From Patescibacteria group bacterium (GTDB lineage: Bacteria; Patescibacteria; Paceibacteria; UBA6257; 2-01-FULL-56-20): a stretch of DNA of 48,209 bases. The notes beneath the pieces are model-generated. The model was not told the origin of the DNA and did no database searches. It saw only the letters and a list, made by a program, of their open reading frames with translations. The position numbers and the translations under genes were made by a program. The stretch lies in contig JAGXBC010000005.1 of the NCBI GenBank assembly GCA_018971305.1, forward strand, positions 1 through 48,209, given 5' to 3'. Shown piece after piece: positions 1 through 6,313 of this stretch; position 1 is the first letter of the stretch, and each line of letters opens with the position of its first letter.

Positions 1-889
1 GTTTTAGCCTTGCGGCCGTACTTCCCAGGCGGCCTGCTTAACGCGTTAGCTCCGCCGCTCCGAGGGTCGATACTCGAAACAGCAAGCAGGCATCGTTTAG
101 GGCGTGGACTACAAGGGTATCTAATCCTTTTTGCTCCCCACGCTTTCGCATCTCAGAGTCAGGAAGGTCCCAGTGCCCTGCCTTCGCCTTTGGTGTTCCG
201 CACGATATCAACGGATTTCACCCCTACACCGTGCGTTCCAGGCACCTCTAACCTCCTCTAGTTTTGTCGTATCTCCTGCACTTCCACCGTTGGGCGGTGG
301 GCTTTAACAAAAGACGCACAAAACCTCCTACATGCTCTTTACGCCCAATAAATCCGGATAACGCTTGAGGTCTACGTATTACCGCTGGTGCTGGCACGTA
401 GTTACCCACCTCTTTCCGTATGGTACGATCATTTGCATTTTTCCCATACTACCGCAGTTTACAACCCGAAGGCCTTCATCCTGCACGCGGCGTCGCTCGA
501 TCAGGCTTTCGCCCATTGTCGAATGTTCTTGACTGCTGCCTCCCGTAGGAGTACGAGCCGTGTCTCAGTCTCGTCGTTGGGGGTCAGGCTCTCACCTCCC
601 CTACCCGTCGTAGCCTTGGTAGGCCGTTACCCTACCAACTAGCTGATGGGACCTAGGCCGCTCTAAGAGTGTCTTGCGACTTTGGATGCGAATGACTTTC
701 GTCCCCGCATCATCATCGGGAATTACCCCGCCTTTCGGCGAGCTGTGCCCGTCTCTAAGGTACGTTACCAAGGTGTTACTAACTCGTTCGCCGCTCATTA
801 TCTTCCTTGCGGAAAATAATGCGCTCGACTTGCATGCCTTATCCACGCCGCCAGCGTTCATCCTGGACCAGGATCAAATCCTCAGTTAA
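1..889 (-). rRNA. rrs: 16S ribosomal RNA, 5' part (truncated at window edge)
   Basis: This is the small-subunit rRNA, read on the minus strand. The 5' end near 889 is set by aligning the GGATTTGATCCTGG segment (868-881) with the start of E. coli 16S. Conserved landmarks follow in order: the 338-region bacterial signature (complement of GCTGCCTCCCGTAGGAGT, 535-552), the 530 loop (near 376-398) and the 790-region (near 104-128). The gene leaves the window at about E. coli position 910, so the 3' half is missing. The part seen is close to E. coli length, so it holds no intron or large insertion. It departs from consensus in the 27F and 515F primer sites. Small open frames inside it are shadows. 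Confidence 0.97.
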
Positions 890-1232
890 AATCGCGCAGA
901 GTTAACCACGCGAATGTAAGTACCCTTCGACAAACTCAGGACCTTTCGGCCAGAAATTTTATCGAGCGCCACCCACATTCGCGCAGCTCACACGCGTGAG
1001 TTCATACCGCGATTGATTTTATTGTTTGTCGGTTTATTTTAATTCCAAACCGAAAAATGAATCATTATTGGGACAACTAAAAAACTCTCTTTAATATTTT
1101 ATTTAACTGGCTCGCCTTGAAATGCGAGCCCCCCGCCCAAATTTTTGAGCGAGAATCTAATTTTAACTTTTCAATCTGCTGTCGATGCGGTTTACAATCC
1201 CTCGACAATCTCGGGACTGTTTTTAACAGCAA

Positions 1233-1284
1233 AACATCCCCCGAGCACATAACTTACTAAGAACTTATGGGCTCGGCGGATGTC
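1233..1284. other. Long imperfect hairpin at the start of the rRNA leader
   Basis: Arms 1233-1254 and 1262-1284 pair over about 23 bases with three mismatches around a six-base loop, including the blocks ACATCC, CCGAGC and CATAA. On the minus strand it begins at about the predicted start point of promoter P2, so the pre-rRNA made from P2 would open with this hairpin. No long T-run follows on either strand, so a terminator is unlikely. A role in leader stability or antitermination is inference. Confidence 0.55.
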
Positions 1285-1286
1285 TT

Positions 1287-1314
1287 AAGATATATCAACT
1301 GTTTAATGTGTCAA
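1287..1314 (-). promoter_or_regulatory. rRNA promoter P2 (tandem)
   Basis: On the minus strand TTGACA (1314-1309) is followed after 16 bp by TATCTT (1292-1287), about 60 bp downstream of P1. Tandem promoters are usual for rRNA operons. The -10 box is weaker than that of P1. Confidence 0.5.
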
Positions 1315-1350
1315 TTTTTAATCACCATCCGTGATATTCATCATGTTGCT

Positions 1351-1378
1351 ATTGTAGCAAAGCCAGCCCCCTTGTCAA
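1351..1378 (-). promoter_or_regulatory. rRNA promoter P1
   Basis: On the minus strand a perfect TTGACA (1378-1373) is followed after 16 bp by TACAAT (1356-1351), upstream of the 16S leader. The predicted start is near 1344. Its -35 box overlaps that of the divergent rpmE promoter. Confidence 0.75.
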
Positions 1379-1399
1379 GCATTATAGAATGTGTATAAT
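1372..1399 (+). promoter_or_regulatory. rpmE promoter, leaderless
   Basis: TTGTCA (1372-1377), a 16-bp spacer and a perfect TATAAT (1394-1399). The start codon ATG lies at 1410, only 10 nt after the -10 box, so the mRNA has a leader of at most a few bases and no room for a Shine-Dalgarno sequence. Confidence 0.75.
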
Positions 1400-1409
1400 C
1401 TATACCATT

Positions 1410-1655
1410 ATGGCTAAAAAAGATTTACACCCAACCTACTTTCCGGAAGCTAAAGTTAAATGCGCCTGCGGCAACACATTTACGGTAGGGGCAACCAAGC
1501 CCGATATTTACGTGGAAATCTGCTATAAATGCCACCCCTTCTACACGGGCGAGGAAAAACTGATAGACACCGCCGGAAGATTAGAGAAATTCAAGACACG
1601 CCGTTCTAAAGCGTCCGCACCAAAACCTAAAAAAGTAAGAGCGAAGAAGAACTAA
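1410..1655 (+). CDS. rpmE: 50S ribosomal protein L31
   Basis: An 81-residue L31 of the large ribosomal subunit. The start MAKKDLHP fits the family; an upstream in-frame ATG at 1389 lies before the promoter's predicted start point and is rejected. The zinc-binding form is visible: CACG near residue 16 and CYKCHPFYTG near residues 35-44. The C-terminal tail is rich in Lys and Arg, as is common in this family. The gene stands alone, divergent from the 16S operon and closed by a strong terminator. The -10 box is 10 nt from the ATG, so translation is probably leaderless. The family assignment is secure. Confidence 0.96.
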   Translation: MAKKDLHPTYFPEAKVKCACGNTFTVGATKPDIYVEICYKCHPFYTGEEKLIDTAGRLEKFKTRRSKASAPKPKKVRAKKN

Positions 1656-1656
1656 T

Positions 1657-1689
1657 AAAAATATCCCCGCCGGCGGCGGGGATATTTTT
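1657..1689. terminator. Bidirectional terminator between rpmE and a response regulator
   Basis: A perfect 15-bp inverted repeat with a 3-nt loop (arms 1657-1671 and 1675-1689). The GC core CCCCGCC is flanked by A5 on one side and T5 on the other, so it can stop transcription from both strands of the convergent genes. Confidence 0.93.
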
Positions 1690-1698
1690 ATTTAGATA

Positions 1699-2097
1699 CT
1701 ATACGATTCCCAAGAACCCCTTAACTTTTTCTACCAACTTTTTCGGATCCTCTGTTTTTTTGATATAGTCCTCCATCCCTAATTCTTTGGCTACGTCCGA
1801 TTTCTCGCCAACGATAGCCGGCCAAGGATTATCCCAACCGGTAAGAAAGGCTATCTTAATGTCGCTTGTTTTTGGATTTTGTTTTATCTTCAGGGCGGCA
1901 TCAACACCGTTCATGACCGGCATTTTTATGTCCATTAAAATCAAGTCCGGCAGTAAAGTTTCCGCCTTGTTTATACCCTCTTCGCCATTCGTCGCAGGCG
2001 CGACGTCAAAACCGGAAGCCATAAGCACTTCGGCCGTGGAATCACGAAAATCACGATCGTCGTCAACTAAAAGTATTAATGGCTTTTCTCTTGTCAT
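1699..2097 (-). CDS. Single-domain response regulator
   Basis: A 132-residue receiver domain with no output domain. The acidic pocket is D12-D14, the phospho-acceptor is D56 in DLILMDIKMP, the conserved Thr is in FLTG (near 87) and the Lys is in YIKKT (near 113). It begins 4 nt after the histidine kinase stop, so the pair is co-transcribed and almost certainly cognate. With no DNA-binding or enzymatic domain, its output must be protein-protein contact or phosphotransfer. It is a clear paralogue of the receiver at 3582-3971, sharing the PDLILMD.KMP and YIKKT.D blocks. The signal is not evident. Confidence 0.93.
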   Translation of the reverse strand: MTREKPLILLVDDDRDFRDSTAEVLMASGFDVAPATNGEEGINKAETLLPDLILMDIKMPVMNGVDAALKIKQNPKTSDIKIAFLTGWDNPWPAIVGEKSDVAKELGMEDYIKKTEDPKKLVEKVKGFLGIV

Positions 2098-2101
2098 AAA
2101 T

Positions 2102-2830
2102 CTATTTTAACACCGACAGCGAAAAACTGAAAGTTGAGCCCTTGCCGTCACCCGCGCTCTCTGCAAAAATTTTTCCTCCATGAGCTTCAACTATATTCCT
2201 GGCGATATGCAAACCGATTCCGCTACCTTTCATTTTATGGTCAACGCGTTCATCGCGCATGAATTCTTTAAAAAGCAGCGGCTTGACCCCCTTGGGTATT
2301 CCAATGCCAGAATCGGCGACGGAAAACACGGCCTCTCCGCCTATTTCCCGAACGTTCACATTTATAAATCCCTTCTCGGTATATTTGATGGCATTATCAA
2401 CTAAGTTCTGCACGACGTGCTTCATCTCTCTCGGATCAGCGTTAACAAAGATGTCGTGCGCCGATGCGGTAAATGTCATTTTCAAACCTTTTGTTTCCGC
2501 AAGAATCCTGATTCCCTCCACAACGTCTTTAGTCAAACCGACCAAATCGGTTTTAGAAAACTCGTATTCCATCTTACCCTCCTCCACTTTCCGCAAATCT
2601 ATCGTATTAGTAACCAACTCTATGGCGTTGTCCGCGGCAGCTTCTATTTTTAGGATGATCTCCGCCTCCTTATTGCTGATTTTTCCGTAATTGCCGTCAC
2701 GCAAAAGCGTGGCGTAATTCTTAATAACTGCCAAAGGCGACTTTAGTTGATGAGAAACAACCGAAAGCAATTGACTCGTAAAGTCGTTAATAGTTTTTCC
2801 CTTGCGGATATTTTTATTTATGCCTGCCAT
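2102..2830 (-). CDS. Soluble sensor histidine kinase
   Basis: A 242-residue kinase with only the catalytic core. The HisKA H-box is VVSHQLKSPLAVIKNY with phospho-acceptor H27. The N-box NLVDNAIKYTEKG, G1 box DSGIGIP and G2 box GSGIGLHIARNIVEAHGG follow. There is no signal peptide, membrane segment, PAS or HAMP domain, so it must be cytoplasmic and sense through a partner protein. ATG at 2830 is preceded by a TAAAAT box 7 nt upstream, another possible leaderless start. The response regulator gene follows after 4 nt. Confidence 0.93.
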   Translation of the reverse strand: MAGINKNIRKGKTINDFTSQLLSVVSHQLKSPLAVIKNYATLLRDGNYGKISNKEAEIILKIEAAADNAIELVTNTIDLRKVEEGKMEYEFSKTDLVGLTKDVVEGIRILAETKGLKMTFTASAHDIFVNADPREMKHVVQNLVDNAIKYTEKGFINVNVREIGGEAVFSVADSGIGIPKGVKPLLFKEFMRDERVDHKMKGSGIGLHIARNIVEAHGGKIFAESAGDGKGSTFSFSLSVLK

Positions 2831-2915
2831 TGATATTATTTTATCACGAATCGTGGACTTATTCTCTAAGTTATGCTAAACTCGGAAAAGTTGATTTTGG
2901 AAGGAGGTGGCTCCC

Positions 2916-3530
2916 TTGGTAACCAAAAAAGGGTCCGTCTGTTTTTTGAAGTCATTCGCTATAAACTCCTGGACGATCATCCCCCCGCTTATCGCCATAG
3001 GGCTGGCAAATCGTATAAATGTGAAATACGGATTGGGCATCTCCGCAAGCATATTTAACGCTGAAACGTCTATAATTTACTGGACAGGAATTGTCGGCAC
3101 CCCGTTGATTATAGCTATCTTAATAGCTATAATTTGCGGGAATTACGACCTCTTTATGTGGTTTTGGGCAGCCAATCACTCTGGTTGGGTTGCCAGGTTC
3201 CTTCTAAAAAAATTTAGAGGTTTGGATGAGAGTAGGTTCAAGATTTGGAGATGGCTCGGGAAAATCTTTGACTTTCTTGAAAGAATAATCATTGGCTGGA
3301 TCCATTCTGATTCTTACCAAAAAATCAGAAGTAAAGATGCGACTTATTCTGTTCTACGCGTCCTCGGAGCTATTCCTGGATTGATATGGGTGGGAGTGGC
3401 TATGAGCAAATTTCTTAACCTCGACCAAAAAAGAGCTTATCTCAGTATGGCCCAAGGAAACACTGTAAAGATGATCTTTGTTGGATTTTCCGGCTGGACA
3501 CTCTGGACGCTGTCCAGGGCAATGTTTTAA
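2916..3530 (+). CDS. Hypothetical integral membrane protein
   Basis: About 204 residues, family not recognised. Hydrophobic stretches lie near residues 15-30, 55-80 (GIVGTPLIIAILIAIICG) and 150-165 (ILGAIPGLIWVGVAM-like), with a Lys/Arg-rich loop of about 40 residues between, which suggests three or four membrane spans. A TTG start at 2916 is preferred because the strong Shine-Dalgarno AAGGAGGTGG (2901-2910) sits at the right distance; a GTG at 2907 would overlap it. The gene is monocistronic, between two signalling genes on the other strand, and closed by its own terminator. A link to signalling is only positional. Confidence 0.7.
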   Translation: MVTKKGSVCFLKSFAINSWTIIPPLIAIGLANRINVKYGLGISASIFNAETSIIYWTGIVGTPLIIAILIAIICGNYDLFMWFWAANHSGWVARFLLKKFRGLDESRFKIWRWLGKIFDFLERIIIGWIHSDSYQKIRSKDATYSVLRVLGAIPGLIWVGVAMSKFLNLDQKRAYLSMAQGNTVKMIFVGFSGWTLWTLSRAMF

Positions 3531-3561
3531 AAACACCCCCAATATTTTAGTGGGGGTTTTT
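3529..3561. terminator. Terminator after the membrane protein gene
   Basis: CCCCCA/TGGGGG stem with flanking A5 and T5 runs overlapping the stop codon at 3528-3530. The symmetry lets it serve the convergent response regulator gene too. Confidence 0.85.
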
Positions 3562-3581
3562 ATTAAATTAGTTAACGTTGG

Positions 3582-3971
3582 CTATTGTAGAAATGCCTGT
3601 ATCTTCTCCATTATGGAATCCAGGTCGTCCGTTTTCTTTATATATCCCTGCGCGCCGAATTCCGAGGAAAACTTTCTGTTGATTTCCTGCATCTCGGCGC
3701 GTGGGTCGCCCAAGCTAGTCAAAAATACGGCCTTAATATCTTTTGTGTCTGGATCGTTGCGCAGGGCAAGCACGGCTTCGGCCCCACCCATTTTTGGCAT
3801 TTTGACATCCATTAAAATTAAATCCGGTTTTAAAACTTTTGCTTTTTTTACGCCCTCTTCTCCGTTTGCTGCTGTCTCTGTTCTGTAACCTAACGAAGAA
3901 AGCTTTGTAGAAAAAATTTCCCGGAAATCCGGTTCGTCATCAACGATTAAAATAAGTTTTGGCTCTGGCAT
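3582..3971 (-). CDS. Single-domain response regulator (paralogue)
   Basis: A 129-residue receiver domain: acidic residues D11-D12, phospho-acceptor D55 in DLILMDVKMP, Thr in FLTS, Lys in YIKKTDD. The start MPEPK at 3971 is chosen because the receiver fold begins there. An open frame continues another 69 codons upstream, but that extension has no receiver-like sequence and crosses the promoter. It has no kinase of its own here, so it may share the kinase at 2102-2830 or answer one elsewhere. A perfect TATAAT lies 12 nt before the ATG. Confidence 0.92.
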   Translation of the reverse strand: MPEPKLILIVDDEPDFREIFSTKLSSLGYRTETAANGEEGVKKAKVLKPDLILMDVKMPKMGGAEAVLALRNDPDTKDIKAVFLTSLGDPRAEMQEINRKFSSEFGAQGYIKKTDDLDSIMEKIQAFLQ

Positions 3972-3983
3972 TTCTTTAATAAT

Positions 3984-3989
3984 ATTATA
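3984..3989 (-). promoter_or_regulatory. -10 box of the second response regulator gene
   Basis: TATAAT on the minus strand (3989-3984), 12 nt before the ATG at 3971. No good -35 hexamer is seen at 16-18 bp. The implied 5' leader is about 6 nt. Confidence 0.5.
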
Positions 3990-4002
3990 CAATATTCCTA
4001 TG

Positions 4003-4126
4003 GATCCCGTTAGAGACCAACCCTCTACGCGATCCCTCAATACATGGCACCAAATAAAGATCGTGATATTATGCAAATAAACCAATATTACGGAAACGTA
4101 TTCGTTTCCTATCTCTAAACGGGATG
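4003..4126. repeat. Inverted repeat and hairpin in the RF1 upstream region
   Basis: ATCCCGTTAGAGA (4004-4016) is repeated in inverted form with a one-base indel at 4112-4125, running into the RF1 start codon. Inside it, next to the gene, is a perfect 7-bp hairpin GGAAACG/CGTTTCC (4092-4109). An extended -10 (TG at 4064, TATTAT at 4067-4072) suggests a start near 4079, placing the hairpin in the leader. A translational switch or a scar of rearrangement are both possible. Confidence 0.5.
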
Positions 4127-4840
4127 GATAAAGTAATTTTAGAAATACGAGCGGGTACCGGTGGCGACGAGGCTGCAATCTTTGCCGGAGACCTCGCGAG
4201 AATGTATCAGCGTTATGCCGGCCGCAAGAGCTGGGGTTTTAGTATTTTGGATTATAATCAAACATCTTTAAGCGGTTATAAATCTTTTGTTGCCGAGATA
4301 AAAGGCGATGGAGTTTACAACGCCCTAAAGAACGAATCTGGCGTCCATAGGGTACAACGCGTTCCCAAAACTGAAAAATCCGGAAGAGTACACACATCAA
4401 CGGCTTCCGTTGCCGTTTTGCCGATAGTCGAGGCCAAAGAAGTGAATATCAAGCAAGGTGACCTCGAGGTTACCTTCTCCAGAGCGGGTGGTCCGGGCGG
4501 CCAGAACGTAAACAAAGTTGAAACTGCAGTACGCATTCTCCACAAACCTACCGGTATTGTTGTTTCCTGCCGTGAGGAGCGTTCGCAGAATGCTAATCGA
4601 GAAAAAGCTCTGGAAGTTCTGCGTGCCAAGCTTTACGAGATAGAGCAAACTAAAGCTACCGGTTCAGTGGGCGACATCCGCCGCGAACAGATTGGCTCCG
4701 CTGACCGCTCCGAGAAAATCAGAACTTATAATTTCCCAGAAGACAGGATAACCGACCACCGAATCGGAAAAAAATTCCATAATATAGAAAAAATTATGGA
4801 TGGAGATATGGAACCGATCGTGAAAGCTTTTTCCAAATAA
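4124..4840 (+). CDS. prfA: Peptide chain release factor 1, lacking the N-terminal domain
   Basis: A 238-residue class I release factor that ends translation at UAA/UAG; the usual length is about 350-360. It begins at DKVILEIRAGTGGDEAAIF, which is where domain 2 starts in normal RF1. The codon-reading tripeptide is PKT (residues 81-83, RF1-type PxT) after HRVQRV, and the hydrolysis motif GGQ is at 125-127. So domains 2-4 are complete, but the roughly 100-residue helical domain 1 is absent. The in-frame sequence upstream opens only at 4067, after a TGA at 4064, and has no domain 1-like sequence. This is either a real shortened RF1 or a paralogue beside a full copy elsewhere. Confidence 0.88.
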   Translation: MDKVILEIRAGTGGDEAAIFAGDLARMYQRYAGRKSWGFSILDYNQTSLSGYKSFVAEIKGDGVYNALKNESGVHRVQRVPKTEKSGRVHTSTASVAVLPIVEAKEVNIKQGDLEVTFSRAGGPGGQNVNKVETAVRILHKPTGIVVSCREERSQNANREKALEVLRAKLYEIEQTKATGSVGDIRREQIGSADRSEKIRTYNFPEDRITDHRIGKKFHNIEKIMDGDMEPIVKAFSK

Positions 4841-4845
4841 AACAA

Positions 4846-4878
4846 AAGGGCGGATCGAATTCGTCCGCCTTAAAACTT
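4846..4878 (+). terminator. Terminator after prfA
   Basis: Stem GGCGGA/TCCGCC (4849-4854, 4864-4869) extended by AA/TT, ending in a T-rich tract. It lies between convergent genes. Confidence 0.8.
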
Positions 4879-4879
4879 T

Positions 4880-5119
4880 TTAGGAATAAACCATCTGGCT
4901 AATCGATTGCCCACAATCCGGGCAATTCATCTTTATCTCTGTTGTTATCTCTTTGTCTTTTGGGTTACTTCCCTGAAAGCTACTAAAGTTATCCAGGTCA
5001 CCTTCTTCAACTATGAGTTCACGGTGACAATTAGTACATAGGACCAATGTGCCAATGACACTCGACGGCGCATTAAGAAATTTCACTCCATCAATTTTGC
5101 CATGTTTCACAACCTTCAT
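4880..5119 (-). CDS. Small zinc-ribbon protein, function unknown
   Basis: A 79-residue protein with two CxxC knuckles (CTNC near residue 28 and CPDC near residue 66), a pattern expected to bind one zinc ion. The segment between them is acidic. No family is recognised. The start is well supported: GGAGGTCC lies just before the ATG at 5119. The gene is separated from the Nudix gene upstream by two inverted repeats, so it is probably its own transcript. A nucleic-acid or ribosome-associated role is common for such ribbons but is not shown here. Confidence 0.75.
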   Translation of the reverse strand: MKVVKHGKIDGVKFLNAPSSVIGTLVLCTNCHRELIVEEGDLDNFSSFQGSNPKDKEITTEIKMNCPDCGQSISQMVYS

Positions 5120-5151
5120 GGTAGGACCTCCAGATAAATAATCGGGTGCTG

Positions 5152-5180
5152 AAAATAGAATACTACCAGTATTCTATTTT
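5152..5180. repeat. Perfect A/T-rich inverted repeat
   Basis: Arms of 13 bp (5152-5164 and 5168-5180) around a 3-nt loop, AAAATAGAATACT and its complement. It lies upstream of the zinc-ribbon gene and downstream of the Nudix gene on the same strand. It could terminate the Nudix transcript or be an operator for the zinc-ribbon gene. Confidence 0.7.
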
Positions 5181-5181
5181 T

Positions 5182-5224
5182 GCAAGAAGTATGACCGACT
5201 TGTGGCACGATCACATTCTTGCCT
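5182..5224. repeat. Second inverted repeat, downstream of the Nudix gene
   Basis: GCAAGAA at 5182 pairs with TTCTTGC at 5218-5224; the stem extends with one mismatch through TGA/TCA. It lies directly between the A/T-rich repeat and the Nudix stop codon, so the two hairpins together form a 73-nt structured 3' region. Confidence 0.55.
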
Positions 5225-5228
5225 ATCG

Positions 5229-5702
5229 CTATGCTATTAAAAGCTTGTTAACCCACTCTATTTCCTCGGTAATGCCTTCTATTAAGTCATATCCTTCCGC
5301 CTCTTTGGCAGTTACCCAGGCATATTCGCTTAAGTCCTTGCATAGCTTAACTTCGCCTGATTTGTATACAGCCCAATAAGACAGGGTAACCACAGGAAAA
5401 CCATCGGGGCGGATAAATAGCAGGTCTGTTAAATATTTTACGTTTTCTATTTCAACGCCGACCTCTTCGCGCACTTCTTTGCGCACAAGCCAGTCCATAA
5501 TATTGTAGTACTGAAAATATTCCGTATCGTGCGGAAGGTTTTCGTATTCATGGCGCACAAGTTTTCCACCCGGAACGGTCCATTTGTTAGGAAAAGCTTT
5601 TTCGTGAGCCGCGCGCTTGGCTATCAAAAACTTGCCGTCTTTGACGATTATCGCTGTTGCCGTTACAAAATGAAGGCGGGGGTCAAGTTTATTCGCTTCC
5701 AT
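5229..5702 (-). CDS. Nudix hydrolase
   Basis: A 157-residue Nudix-fold protein that probably hydrolyses a nucleoside diphosphate derivative. WTVPGGK opens the Nudix box and VRKEVREEVGVEI closes it, with the metal-binding REVREE near residues 75-80. Between the Gly-rich start and the RE..EE helix there are about 14 extra residues (YENLPHDTEYFQYYNIMDW region), so the box is not the standard 23-residue form. Substrate cannot be read from sequence. It follows ndk by 2 nt and is probably in the aspS-ndk operon. Confidence 0.85.
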   Translation of the reverse strand: MEANKLDPRLHFVTATAIIVKDGKFLIAKRAAHEKAFPNKWTVPGGKLVRHEYENLPHDTEYFQYYNIMDWLVRKEVREEVGVEIENVKYLTDLLFIRPDGFPVVTLSYWAVYKSGEVKLCKDLSEYAWVTAKEAEGYDLIEGITEEIEWVNKLLIA

Positions 5703-5704
5703 AA

Positions 5705-6313
5705 CTATTCCAGTATCCCATCCAAATTCACATCATAAAGCATCGCTTCGTTAACAAGGCGGTAATTTATAAGTTCGTGCTGAGTGAACCAAAGAACAAT
5801 TTCTTTTTCGGCATCGTCCGTTGAGCCGGAACAATGCACAAGGTTGCGGACCGCGCGTGAATCTACATCAGAAACTTCGTAGGAATCAATCGTAAAATCT
5901 CCGCGGATGGTTCCCATATCCGAAGTCAGTGGTTCCGTGCCGCCTGTTATCTTTTTTACTATTGCCTGCGCATGAATCCCCTGCCAGACCATCGCTATAA
6001 CCGGACCTTTTGTCATATACTTTTTTAAATTATTCAGAATCACTTCGGTAACTTTGAGCGGGTCCTCGGACGGGGGCTTTTTGCCTTTCTTCTTGTATGA
6101 CTCAATCGTCTTTACGCCCGTCTTCACGCGCCATTCGGGATCAATAAGATAATGTTTCTCAATTAGTTCCATTGTTGGCACTGTCATTTTGAGACCGACC
6201 AGTTTTAAACCGGCCTGCTCATAACGCCTGATAATTTCTCCTATTAAAGTCCGCTGAACGCCGTCTGGTTTGATTATTACTAATGTGCGTTCGTATTTTG
6301 GGTGTTTGTTCAT
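5705..6313 (-). CDS. ndk: Nucleoside diphosphate kinase, extended form
   Basis: Transfers the gamma phosphate from ATP to nucleoside diphosphates through a phospho-histidine. The start ERTLVIIKPDGVQR and the active-site segment RNLVHCSGSTDDAEKEI (catalytic His) are clear. At 202 residues it is about 50-60 longer than usual. The additions are a Lys-rich loop after HYLIDPEW (about residues 60-85, with KKKGKKPPSED) and a C-terminal tail after the EI.LWF strand. Its ATG overlaps the aspS stop by 4 nt (ATGA), so the two are translationally coupled. Confidence 0.93.
   Translation of the reverse strand: MNKHPKYERTLVIIKPDGVQRTLIGEIIRRYEQAGLKLVGLKMTVPTMELIEKHYLIDPEWRVKTGVKTIESYKKKGKKPPSEDPLKVTEVILNNLKKYMTKGPVIAMVWQGIHAQAIVKKITGGTEPLTSDMGTIRGDFTIDSYEVSDVDSRAVRNLVHCSGSTDDAEKEIVLWFTQHELINYRLVNEAMLYDVNLDGILE

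Larger units (their letters stand above)
890..1344 (-). other. 16S rRNA leader region
   Basis: A gene-free stretch of about 450 nt between the rRNA promoters and the mature 16S 5' end. In the rRNA sense it holds, from 5' to 3', the long hairpin at 1233-1284, an A/T-rich part, a CTCAC/GTGAG stem (987-1000) and a 9-bp inverted repeat (909-917 with 975-983). The last two sit where bacterial pre-rRNA usually carries processing stems and antitermination elements. The partner strand downstream of 16S is outside the window, so an RNase III stem cannot be confirmed. No open frame here looks like a gene. Confidence 0.6.

Noticed and set aside
10..889. Several 60-90 codon open frames inside the 16S gene
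   Set aside because: They lie in conserved rRNA sequence on either strand and are shadows.
1..889. Group I intron or intervening sequence in 16S, common in CPR
   Set aside because: The visible part (E. coli 1-910) is close to standard length; the 3' half is outside the window.
3972..4178. 69-codon N-terminal extension of the second response regulator
   Set aside because: It crosses the TATAAT box and overlaps the start of prfA on the other strand, and it has no receiver sequence.
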